Source: DASPJQ01 sp035299065 | Lineage (GTDB): Bacteria; Bacteroidota; Bacteroidia; Flavobacteriales_D; UBA2798 | Assembly (NCBI GenBank): GCA_035299065.1 | Contig: DATGXI010000004.1 | Location: 1-31,867, forward strand | Direction: 5' to 3' | DNA: 31,867 bases | In this document: one piece after another, positions 1 to 6,925 of the stretch | How positions within the stretch are numbered: position 1 is the stretch's first letter | Layout of the letters: each line of letters starts with the position of its first letter | Program-made: the position numbers and the translations under genes | The notes under the pieces: model-generated | The model's input: the letters and a program-made list of their open reading frames with translations, nothing else | Databases searched by the model: none | What the model was told of the DNA's origin: nothing

Positions 1-1866
1 CTCAGCACTGTTTTTAAAGTCCTGCAACGTTTCTTTATGGCCAGTAACAACTTCCAGCATCTTTACCAGTTCCAACGACTTTTTATGAAAATCAAAGTGA
101 TCAAGATAATTATCCTGTTCCAATGATTGTTTTAACAATACCAGTTCCTTCTCAAGGGCCGTGGCAAGTTTTAATGCTTCACCTGCAGCTTTTAATCCAG
201 CCAAAAATTTAGCCGGTGTAAACTCCTTTTCATTTCCCGGAAATAAAAGGGCATGGTCAAATACCTGGAAAGCGTTAATGTCACTGACGTTTATAGCTTG
301 AAGGTTGGATTTACTTTTATCCAGCATTCCAGGCAAATCACTAACTTTTACAGGGTTGGTTTTAAATGCGTGAGCCGAAATATGATTGTATACCACAGCT
401 TCTTTATCAACGCCTGCATAAACATCGGCACACCTTTCAATTTTACCCAGTAACCCTTTAAACTCCTCCTGCGCAAGGGAAAGTTGCATGCCATCAAGTA
501 AGTTTGAAGAAGGCTTTGACTTTCGCTGAAACAACATGTATTCAAAAACAAGTTCCTGCAAGTTTTTACCTTCAAAAAATTCTTTTAAGAGATTCTTATG
601 CTTTGTATTAAAATCGTTTACAAATTCGGTGAATTTTTGGAGGTTCGAATCGTATTCAGTCTCATTAAAATTTTTACGGATCACCTGGCCTTGCTCTGCT
701 ACTTCTCTTACCGTGTCAATAATTTTTTTTCGATCCTTTTCTATATCATCCACCATGGCAACAAGCTTATCAAGGCCAAGCGCACGAAGGTTGGCATGCA
801 ATACATCCAATGCCGTTTTTTTTTCACACACAACAAGAATTTTCTTTTTATTCTCAAGCATGTTGGTGATAATAGCCGTTAAACTCTGGCTTTTTCCCGT
901 TCCGGGAGGTCCCTGGATTATTTTAAACTCTTTCTGTAAAAGGCTATGGATAATTTCATGCTGGCTTGGATCGGTTCTTACACCTGCTGTGGAAGAAACA
1001 CGTTCATCACCGGTTTTTGTTCCTGCAAAATCAAATTCATGGAATTTATCTGTAAGCATTTCAATATCTTTGATGATGCTTTGCTTTTGTGTACGGTAAA
1101 GCCCAAAAATACCGGACCATAAAATTGCAGGGTTTTCACCTGTCCTTGCTTCTATGGTTTTTGCATCAGGACATGCTTCAATTTTCGGAAAAACGTCAAG
1201 GGTTTTTGTCCCAAACCTATGCAGAAACCAGGCAACAAGTTCGGTCAACTTTATTCGCTCAAGCAATCCATCCTCTTCAAAAGACCATGGCGCGTCTTCA
1301 GGTTTTATTCCTTCATCGTTTGCAATATGGGAAAGTAAAACCTCGTTAATGTAAATGGGCGCATCTTCGTTACGTTCAATAATCCATTGGTCCTGGAAAT
1401 TATTGGAACGCGAAATGTTCAGGTTCCATATTAACAAAGGCGCTTTTATTAATTTGGAAGAGTCTTTTTTACTGCGCTTTACAAATATGGGATATCCAAA
1501 ACCGAAGCTTTTTACACCGTGTTCCAAAAAATCATCATCGTTCTGGTTTACCAAAGCGTTTAAACGTTTGGACAATGTAACAAGCATTTTCTTTCGTTCG
1601 GGCGATGTTTTTTGCTGGCTAAATTTTTCAAAATTGATTTTGTACTGGAACGATGGCTTTGCTAAAAGGTAATTAAAAATAAAATCATTCGAATTTTTAT
1701 ACGTCTTATTTTGAAAAAGGTCTTCCTGCGCACTACCTTCCAACACTTCAAGGTCACCAATGTCTAACCGCGTGGCAAACCTTCCTGGCAATGCGTTAAG
1801 GTGTATCGTGCGAAGATTGCCAACCTTGAGTTTGTTTCCAAGGTATGTAATAAACTGCTTATTCAT
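1..1866 (-). CDS. Superfamily 1 helicase-like AAA ATPase, partial (N-terminal part)
   Basis: The minus strand is open without a stop from an ATG at 1866 to the left edge, giving the first 622 codons; the C-terminus lies outside the window. A Walker A motif, GPPGTGKS, sits near residues 318-325 in the context KIIQGPPGTGKSQSLTAII, followed by a strand ending in VVCEKKTALDVL. This is the arrangement of superfamily 1 (DNA2/NAM7-type) helicases, which use ATP to move along or remodel nucleic acid. Before it lie about 315 residues without a recognised domain; a segment reading APLLIWNL near residue 130 resembles the lead-in of large bacterial helicases of the DUF4011 type, but this is only a resemblance. 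After Walker A comes a charged, probably helical insertion of more than 250 residues. Walker B and the later helicase motifs are not in view. A nuclease or other fused C-terminal domain cannot be excluded. Confidence 0.8.
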   Translation of the reverse strand, partial: MNKQFITYLGNKLKVGNLRTIHLNALPGRFATRLDIGDLEVLEGSAQEDLFQNKTYKNSNDFIFNYLLAKPSFQYKINFEKFSQQKTSPERKKMLVTLSKRLNALVNQNDDDFLEHGVKSFGFGYPIFVKRSKKDSSKLIKAPLLIWNLNISRSNNFQDQWIIERNEDAPIYINEVLLSHIANDEGIKPEDAPWSFEEDGLLERIKLTELVAWFLHRFGTKTLDVFPKIEACPDAKTIEARTGENPAILWSGIFGLYRTQKQSIIKDIEMLTDKFHEFDFAGTKTGDERVSSTAGVRTDPSQHEIIHSLLQKEFKIIQGPPGTGKSQSLTAIITNMLENKKKILVVCEKKTALDVLHANLRALGLDKLVAMVDDIEKDRKKIIDTVREVAEQGQVIRKNFNETEYDSNLQKFTEFVNDFNTKHKNLLKEFFEGKNLQELVFEYMLFQRKSKPSSNLLDGMQLSLAQEEFKGLLGKIERCADVYAGVDKEAVVYNHISAHAFKTNPVKVSDLPGMLDKSKSNLQAINVSDINAFQVFDHALLFPGNEKEFTPAKFLAGLKAAGEALKLATALEKELVLLKQSLEQDNYLDHFDFHKKSLELVKMLEVVTGHKETLQDFKNSAE

Positions 1867-1894
1867 TCGGGGGCTATGACAGAAATTTTATGTT

Positions 1895-1902
1895 CAAATA
1901 TA
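1895..1902 (-). promoter_or_regulatory. Bacteroidota -7 box for the helicase gene
   Basis: The minus strand reads TATATTTG here, a perfect match to the Bacteroidota sigma-A consensus TAnnTTTG. It lies 28 bases upstream of the ATG at 1866, implying a leader of roughly 20 bases. No convincing -33 TTTG is seen at the expected distance, so the assignment rests on the -7 box and its position. Confidence 0.45.
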
Positions 1903-1996
1903 GGCATTTAGAGCGAAGTGAATTTGAAATTCCACCGTTGTGTTTGAGCAAATTACGTCTCAAAAATCATTAAGATAACCCTTTTGACGGAAAAAA

Positions 1997-3139
1997 TCAG
2001 TTTGGCCTGGAAATTTTTACCAAACGGCATAGCCCTTCATCATTCATAACTTTAACGAAGTAAATGCCGGGTATAAGATTGGGAATTGCAAAAAATCTGT
2101 GTGATCTCCCATTAGTGGTTACAAAGTATTCTTCAAAAAGAATTTGACCCGCTAAATTTATAAGCTGAACTTGTGTCCCGCTATTTTTATCGCATGACAG
2201 CCATAATTCAAGACCGTTTTCAGTAAAAAAAGGCAGACAATTAAAAATACTTAACTCATCAAAATTGACTACCGCAGGTTCAAGTGAACGGCAATTTCCA
2301 TTTTGATCATACATGGAAAGGCGGTAATAATTTTCGCCTTGTAAAGGATGTTCATCAAAAAAATTATACAGGGTTGTTTCTCCCATGTTACCTGTTGCCG
2401 GTATATTTCCAATGAGGTTATAGTTTTCACCGTCAACCGAATGTTCCAGCGTGAAATAATTACAATTGTTTTCAGCAAAAACCTCCCATTCCAGCTTTAC
2501 CGATTCTCTTTCTCTTTTTGCATCAAATTTTCGAATATCAATGGGCAATGTTGAATTGTAACAAATTGTTATTTGTACATGGTCTATATATGAACTTCCT
2601 CCTGTACACGAATAATCAATAGAAGTAAATTCAATGCCAAAATTAGGCGAATTAATGTCGGCCACAGTCCAGGTTGTTCCCCACATATTTCCACATCCAC
2701 CATAAGTTACATACGTATCGGTATACGGCCATGCAACGCCATACATGGAATAATTATTTCCAACTTCAACTCCACCCTTTAACAATGACATACCATTGTC
2801 TTCAACCTGCATTCCAAAGTCTGATTTTTTTTCAATATCTACTTTTATACCCGTTATAACCGATGTAGCGGGTATTGCAAAACCAAAATTGCTAAAACGC
2901 ATGCAATTGGTGTGCTGGTCACAACAAGCGCAATGAAATGCTGTTGAGTAAACATTATTGGAAGTTGCTGCGCTGGCAGGCGAAGCGTAATTGACACCTG
3001 AGGAAGAAAATATGCAACCACCTGATGTAATTAATCCTGCATTGTTTGGCCCGGCTGTTTGGGCAAACAATAATTGAACAGGTAAAAATAAAATAATTAA
3101 AATGATTGAATTTTTCCAATCAATGTTTATGTTGCTCAT
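1997..3139 (-). CDS. Secreted protein with T9SS C-terminal sorting domain
   Basis: A 380-residue exported protein of unknown function. The ATG at 3139 is preferred over a TTG four codons upstream. After about ten residues comes a hydrophobic signal peptide ending in LFAQ, a typical Bacteroidota cleavage site. Residues about 30-200 form a beta-rich domain with the pattern seen in many secreted Bacteroidota proteins (FGFAIPATSVITGIKVDIE, then WGTTWTVADINSPNFGIEF and DHVQITICYN), probably a jelly-roll-like surface domain. Residues 215-290 resemble the strand-rich linker common before sorting domains (FTLEHSVDGENY...YYRLSMYD). The last 80 residues end in GIYFVKV and KISRPN, the shape of a type A T9SS sorting domain. 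A cysteine-rich loop (CACCDQHTNC) is unusual. The gene stands alone, 148 bases downstream of the prfH terminator hairpin. No function can be assigned beyond export and probable attachment or release at the cell surface. Confidence 0.75.
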   Translation of the reverse strand: MSNINIDWKNSIILIILFLPVQLLFAQTAGPNNAGLITSGGCIFSSSGVNYASPASAATSNNVYSTAFHCACCDQHTNCMRFSNFGFAIPATSVITGIKVDIEKKSDFGMQVEDNGMSLLKGGVEVGNNYSMYGVAWPYTDTYVTYGGCGNMWGTTWTVADINSPNFGIEFTSIDYSCTGGSSYIDHVQITICYNSTLPIDIRKFDAKRERESVKLEWEVFAENNCNYFTLEHSVDGENYNLIGNIPATGNMGETTLYNFFDEHPLQGENYYRLSMYDQNGNCRSLEPAVVNFDELSIFNCLPFFTENGLELWLSCDKNSGTQVQLINLAGQILFEEYFVTTNGRSHRFFAIPNLIPGIYFVKVMNDEGLCRLVKISRPN

Positions 3140-3527
3140 CTGTAAGGCCAAATTACGCCTTAATGCAATAAAAACAAAGATTTTTAGTCATATGCACAAA
3201 ATTGTATTGAATTGAAACAAGACTGTGAGCGGTGTCCGAAAGAGAACGCTTATTCTAAACAAAAGACTTTGATTTTTGTTATAAAAAAAGCAGGCTAATT
3301 GCCTGCTTCTGTCAACCCTTCAGGGGGGCTCAATGCTTCCCTTGGGAGCCATTGTTAAATCGGTTATATGTGTTCCTGTGTTATTCATAAAATTATTTTT
3401 AGTTGTTACTTTTTTTGTTTCAGAAATGATGTCCATTTTTAAGTCGGCCGCTAGGCACTTATGGTTCCAACAAATTTTCCTGCCAGGATTATTTGCGCTA
3501 ACCATACGCCTGCGGCCTTTTTTTACT
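3140..3527. other. Intergenic stretch between T9SS cargo gene and prfH
   Basis: It holds the start region of the cargo gene, the terminator hairpin at 3288-3308, and about 220 bases between prfH and that hairpin. The latter part contains a minus-strand ORF (ATG at 3436, stop at 3320; 38 codons, Asn/Thr/Lys-rich) without a ribosome binding site; whether it is expressed is unknown. The bases at 3325-3350 can pair GGCTC with GAGCC on the minus strand, so this may be a structured 3' untranslated region. Confidence 0.4.
3288..3308 (-). terminator. Intrinsic terminator of the rtcB-prfH operon
   Basis: A perfect 8-base stem (AAGCAGGC at 3288-3295, GCCTGCTT at 3301-3308) with a 5-base loop. On the minus strand the hairpin is followed at once by a run of T (the plus strand has seven A before the stem), the layout of a Rho-independent terminator for transcription arriving from prfH. 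Confidence 0.85.
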
Positions 3528-4160
3528 CTATTTTACTCTTTTAAACGTTTCATCCCTGTAAACCCTTTTCGGATTTCCTCGTTCCAAATCCTGGTGGTTC
3601 AACCATTGATCGTTTACCTGCCTGACCAGTTTCTCACTTTGCCACGCATTTACTTTTTCTTCAAGTCGTTTTACCGCCAGTTTCCTGTTCTCGTGTTGAC
3701 TGCGTGAATCCATAGCGGTTACCGAAATTCCCGAAGGTTTATGGGTTGCACGCACTGCGCTTTGCGTTTTATTAACGTGTTGCCCGCCTGCACCGGTTGC
3801 TTTCATGGTTTTGTATTCTATATCGCGTTCATTCATAGTTAACGCGTTTAGACTATCAAATACATGTACAGCAATAAACCAGTTTTTGCGCGGATGTATT
3901 TTTCTGTAAGGGCTTTTGCAGGTCCATTGCAAAACTCCGTTCCACGAATTACAAAACTCATTTGCTGCGCCTCCATTTATTTTTACCAAAGCACTTACAA
4001 GCGTACCGTTTTGCATTCCCTGCACGCGGCTCATAACATCGCATGCCAGGTTTGCTTTAACGGCCTCTTTAAGCAACTCTTTTAACGTAAGGCTTACTGC
4101 CAACATACATTCCACCGGCCCTTTTCCTGCCGTTATTTGTATTAATTTTTCCATTTTCAA
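3528..4160 (-). CDS. prfH: Peptide chain release factor homolog PrfH
   Basis: A 210-residue class I release factor relative. It keeps the catalytic GGQ loop (ATGAGGQHVNKTQSAVRATH, GGQ at residues 125-127), which enters the peptidyl transferase centre and hydrolyses peptidyl-tRNA, but at about 210 residues it lacks the full codon-recognition part of RF1/RF2. The C-terminal tail HQDLERGNPKRVYRDETFKRVK is typical of PrfH. Known family role: PrfH releases nascent chains from ribosomes cut in the decoding centre so that partner RtcB can religate 16S rRNA. The gene lies 30 bases after rtcB and ends before a strong terminator, so the two form a two-gene operon. The start is uncertain: a TTG at 4160 is 7 bases after a GGAG and the first ATG, at 4154, is 13 bases after it; the TTG has the better spacing. 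Confidence 0.92.
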   Translation of the reverse strand: MKMEKLIQITAGKGPVECMLAVSLTLKELLKEAVKANLACDVMSRVQGMQNGTLVSALVKINGGAANEFCNSWNGVLQWTCKSPYRKIHPRKNWFIAVHVFDSLNALTMNERDIEYKTMKATGAGGQHVNKTQSAVRATHKPSGISVTAMDSRSQHENRKLAVKRLEEKVNAWQSEKLVRQVNDQWLNHQDLERGNPKRVYRDETFKRVK

Positions 4161-4167
4161 TTTTCTA

Positions 4168-4171
4168 CTCC
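4168..4171 (-). promoter_or_regulatory. Shine-Dalgarno sequence of prfH
   Basis: The minus strand reads AAAGGAG here, unusual in a window where most genes lack a Shine-Dalgarno sequence. It is 7 bases from a TTG codon (4160) and 13 from the first ATG (4154), so it favours initiation at TTG. Confidence 0.5.
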
Positions 4172-4190
4172 TTTCAGAATTTTTTGTTAA

Positions 4191-5600
4191 TTATCCTTTA
4201 TGCATCCTCACTACCTTTGGTAAAAACATACCTTCAACATTTACCAGTTCAGTTTGTGCAGCCATTACCAGCTCAATGTTTTTGTATGCATGTGGCGATT
4301 CTTCCACACTCCCACCGTATAAGGTAACGCCACTTTCGCTCAACAATTTATTCATGCCACTTTTGGTTTGGCTTTCACGTGCCTGTTTGCGCGAAAATTT
4401 TCTTCCCGCACCGTGGGACGCTGAATTGAGTGAGCCTGCATTTCCTTTTCCACTCACAATAAAACCTGGTGTGGTCATGCTGCCAGGAATTATTCCCATT
4501 TCACCTTCGGCAGCCGGTGTGGCCCCTTTGCGGTGAACAATGAATTCTTTTCCCTCATGCATTTCCTTCCACGCAAAATTGTGATGATTTTCTACTTTCG
4601 TAAGTGGATTTAATCCCAATGCGCGTTCAAGGTTTGCATGAATACGGTCATGACATGCTTTGGCAAATTCGCCAGCAAGGTTCATGCTTAACCAATATTC
4701 CTGCCCGGCTTCATCATCCAAATCAAGCCATGCCATTGAACGCATTTCATTTGGAAGTTTGCATTTTTCCATCGCAATCTTTGTGTAGATTCCGGCAATG
4801 GCTGCGCCCATACCACGCGAACCCGAATGCGACAATAAACCAAGGTATTTTCCCGCTGGTAAATTCATTCGGTTTCCTTCGTGCAATTCTACATAACCCA
4901 GCTCAACAAAATGGTTACCGGTACCCGAGGTGCCCAGCTGAAAAACCGCTTTACCGTGCAAACGCTTTAAGTGCGTAGTTGCATTAAAATCGGGGTGGTC
5001 CAACACATCGTGGTACTGTGGCGTATCAAGGTTTCCATCGTTACCAAAATGTGTGTATTTCATAAAGGCCTTTTTTATATCAAAGGTTTTTCTTTTGAAA
5101 TACGCATCCGGCAATTCGTAAATACTCAAGGCCATACGGCAACCAATGTCAAGCCCCACGCCAAATGGAATAACTGCATTTTGAGTTGCAAGCACTCCAC
5201 CTATAGGTAGACCATAACCGTGGTGCGCATCAGGCATCAGTGCTCCTTTAATTGAAATGGGTAAACGCATGGCTTCCTCCATTTGCACAAGGGCATTGTG
5301 CGCTATGTGTTTTTGTCCATAAAGGTTCAAATCACCGTTATTCCTAAGCATGTGTACTTCGTAATCGGTTTTCATTTTTATTTTTCCAATCACAGCACGG
5401 GCCAAAGGCATCAGCACCGAATCTTCAAGGTAGTTTTCAGGATTTAAAAGAACGCTTTGTATTATTTGTATTTTTTCGTCTTTGGCATCGTGTTTAAAAT
5501 GCTTTGACAAAATGTTTATGGTCAGACTTTTTGATTCGTTGTTGGGGAAATCAATTTTTCGTAAGTCTTTTCCTTTTAGTTTATTCTTTCCCATTATCAT
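4191..5600 (-). CDS. rtcB: RNA-splicing ligase RtcB
   Basis: A 469-residue RtcB ligase, full length. RtcB joins RNA ends bearing 2',3'-cyclic phosphate or 3'-phosphate to 5'-OH using GTP and Mn2+. The guanylated histidine is in SASHGAGRKFSRK (His396). Metal ligands are recognisable: DIGCRM (Asp151, Cys154), GTGNHF (His230), HSGSR (His258) and VENHHNFAW (His339). The HRKGATPA and MTTPGF segments are also conserved. Start codons at 5600 and 5594 (MIMG) are both possible; neither has a Shine-Dalgarno sequence. Coupling to prfH downstream points to the ribosome-repair branch of the family rather than tRNA splicing. No sigma-54 regulator such as RtcR is adjacent, so control differs from the E. coli rtcBA arrangement; the only upstream element seen is the small leader-like ORF at 6054-6098, whose link to rtcB is unproven. 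Confidence 0.95.
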   Translation of the reverse strand: MIMGKNKLKGKDLRKIDFPNNESKSLTINILSKHFKHDAKDEKIQIIQSVLLNPENYLEDSVLMPLARAVIGKIKMKTDYEVHMLRNNGDLNLYGQKHIAHNALVQMEEAMRLPISIKGALMPDAHHGYGLPIGGVLATQNAVIPFGVGLDIGCRMALSIYELPDAYFKRKTFDIKKAFMKYTHFGNDGNLDTPQYHDVLDHPDFNATTHLKRLHGKAVFQLGTSGTGNHFVELGYVELHEGNRMNLPAGKYLGLLSHSGSRGMGAAIAGIYTKIAMEKCKLPNEMRSMAWLDLDDEAGQEYWLSMNLAGEFAKACHDRIHANLERALGLNPLTKVENHHNFAWKEMHEGKEFIVHRKGATPAAEGEMGIIPGSMTTPGFIVSGKGNAGSLNSASHGAGRKFSRKQARESQTKSGMNKLLSESGVTLYGGSVEESPHAYKNIELVMAAQTELVNVEGMFLPKVVRMHKG

Positions 5601-5618
5601 TTATTTTTTCTTCGCGGC

Positions 5619-5645
5619 CACAGATTTCACAGATTACACAGATTT
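5619..5645. repeat. Three tandem 9-base repeats, CACAGATTW
   Basis: CACAGATTT, CACAGATTA and CACAGATTT follow one another without a gap just upstream of rtcB. Such short phased repeats are common between genes in Bacteroidota, and no function is established here. Confidence 0.85.
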
Positions 5646-5700
5646 ATTCCGGTTTTAATTCTGTTAGTGGTCGCATACAATTAAACTTTTTGAATTTTTG

Positions 5701-5806
5701 ACCACATAGACACATCAGAAACATAGAAGTGACTTCGTCATCTGGAAGAACACAAGAGAAATTTTCGCCTGGTGTTTTCCGAGAATCTTTTGCGAACTTT
5801 GCGGTT
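5701..5806. repeat. Degenerate 10-base phased repeats
   Basis: ACCACATAGA, CACATCAGAA and ACATAGAAGT (5701-5730) are loose copies with 10-base spacing; further right CTTTTGCGAA and CTTTGCGGTT (about 5787-5806) form another pair. They resemble the CACAGATT set in spacing but not in sequence. Confidence 0.5.
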
Positions 5807-5962
5807 AAGTTTATTTAATTTTTGACAATACCTTCCCCGTTCCGCCAACGTGTTTGTTCCGGTTAATACTTTTTGATCATGGTTTTGTTATGCTGAAAAA
5901 TTCAGATAATAAAACACGAATGATGTTGAAACAATAAATTGGAAAGGGTAAGAGGTTGCCAG

Positions 5963-5985
5963 GTACGGAATTTTAGTTCCGGTAC
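5963..5985. other. Inverted repeat (hairpin)
   Basis: GTACGGAA (5963-5970) and TTCCGGTAC (5977-5985) pair with one bulged base around a 6-base loop. No T-run follows on either strand, so it is not a clear terminator; it could be part of a structured leader RNA. Confidence 0.45.
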
Positions 5986-6019
5986 ACTTAGTTTAGACTA
6001 CGAAGAAAGAGTTAAAATT

Positions 6020-6069
6020 CCCCGCAGAATAATGCGGGTAAAGAAGGTCTGCCTTAACAGTCCCGCATC
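6020..6069 (-). promoter_or_regulatory. Mutually exclusive stems behind a leader ORF
   Basis: On the minus strand, GATGCGGG (6069-6062, inside the 14-codon ORF) can pair with CCCGCATT (6038-6031), with one G-T pair. The same CCCGCA can instead pair with TGCGGG (6026-6021) across the loop TTATTC. The pairings exclude each other, as in translational attenuators. A ribosome at the ORF stop would cover the first element and favour the second stem. The stem is followed by GAATTTTAAC, a weak T-run, so true termination is doubtful. This is inference from pairing only. Confidence 0.4.
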
Positions 6070-6098
6070 GATTTGATATGTAATTGACTCACTAACAT
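6054..6098 (-). CDS. Possible 14-residue leader peptide
   Basis: ATG at 6098 to TAA at 6054 encodes MLVSQLHIKSMRDC. A perfect GGAGG (6107-6111) lies 8 bases upstream, the best Shine-Dalgarno in the window, in a genome where such sites are scarce. The last codons overlap a segment that can pair with a downstream stem (6020-6069). The next gene on this strand, rtcB, starts 453 bases further on, so the ORF may lead rtcB, or belong to an independent small RNA. I do not recognise the peptide. It could also be chance. Confidence 0.4.
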   Translation of the reverse strand: MLVSQLHIKSMRDC

Positions 6099-6300
6099 AG
6101 TTTGTTCCTCCGTTTTTTACTTGTTAAACATTATAACGAGGTGCAATCCTGGTACAAAGATGCAAAAAATAACAAAAGGTTGCTTTGAAATTAAAAAAAT
6201 ATTTAATCGGATCTGTTGTTTTCAAAATAAAATGAAAAGCCAAATCCCGTGACAAAGGATAATAATTAATCATGTAAACAGCAAGGCCCCATAAATAAAA

Positions 6301-6924
6301 CTACCTGGTTGCTATAATAATAGTATGCACATCCAACCGGTCGGGCTGTTTATAGTCTTTATTGAATATATGTTGTATGTTCATTCCTGAATCGGCCAGT
6401 GCTTTTTGCATATAACCCATTTCATGGTAATACATACTCATGGTGTACTTTCCATCGCTACTGGTTCTGGCCCCCGATTGCGAAGGGTCACCATGAATAA
6501 AACTAAAATACAAGGCCCCACCTGTTGTTAAATTACCAGCACAATCATGCACCAGTTTTATACATTCATCAATTGACAGGTAAGGCATGCAAAAACCAAT
6601 GATAATGGCGTCAAATTTTCTATTAAGCGCATTTATTTCACGGCAATCCAATACCTGGCATTGAGCCGCGGGGTTATTTTGTTTTGCAAGATCAACCATG
6701 GCCGGGGCAAAATCTGTGGCAAGCACATTGAAATCCGGACGATTCTTTAATATATACCTGGTAATGTTCCCCGGTCCGCAACCCAGTTCAAGAATTACAG
6801 CGTTCTTTTTTACCAACTCACAAAACGCATCATAGGTATCGTTGTACATGTCAAGATCCATGAACTTCTGGCTATACGCATTTGCCAGTTGGTTCCAGGT
6901 ATTTTTGGTGTGGTTATCTTCCAT
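6301..6924 (-). CDS. Class I SAM-dependent methyltransferase
   Basis: A 207-residue cytosolic enzyme with the Rossmann-fold SAM site: motif I VILELGCGPGNITRYIL (residues about 44-60), the acidic end of strand 2 in VLATDFAPAMV, and a later FDAIIIGFCMPYL strand (motif post-II/IV). It has no signal peptide. The substrate cannot be told from sequence; the family includes small-molecule and tRNA methylases, and the overall length and single domain fit a small-molecule or general Methyltransf_25/11 member. Its ATG is one base after the stop of the esterase gene, so the two are translationally linked and it is the last gene of a five-gene run. No terminator hairpin is evident after it. Confidence 0.85.
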   Translation of the reverse strand: MEDNHTKNTWNQLANAYSQKFMDLDMYNDTYDAFCELVKKNAVILELGCGPGNITRYILKNRPDFNVLATDFAPAMVDLAKQNNPAAQCQVLDCREINALNRKFDAIIIGFCMPYLSIDECIKLVHDCAGNLTTGGALYFSFIHGDPSQSGARTSSDGKYTMSMYYHEMGYMQKALADSGMNIQHIFNKDYKQPDRLDVHTIIIATR

Positions 6925-6925
6925 T

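Larger units (their letters stand above)
5601..6300. other. 700-base gene-free region upstream of rtcB
   Basis: No gene of ordinary size is present on either strand. From left to right it holds three tandem 9-base repeats (5619-5645), looser 10-base phased repeats (5701-5730 and 5787-5806), a hairpin at 5963-5985, a 6-base perfect stem at 6021-6038 and a 14-codon minus-strand ORF with strong ribosome binding site (6054-6098). The 6099-6300 part is AT-rich with a near-consensus -7 box on the minus strand (CATCTTTG, 6155-6162, 7 of 8 positions). Confidence 0.6.

Noticed and set aside
536..1099. 187-codon plus-strand ORF opposite the helicase gene
   Set aside because: It is the antisense shadow of the well-supported minus-strand helicase frame with Walker A; its translation is Phe/Ser-rich and has no recognisable domain.
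3916..4536. 206-codon plus-strand ORF spanning the rtcB/prfH junction
   Set aside because: Both genes on the other strand have intact catalytic motifs; the plus-strand product is low in information and crosses two real genes.
5619..5645. CRISPR-like repeat
   Set aside because: The units are only 9 bases and directly adjacent, with no spacers and no cas genes.
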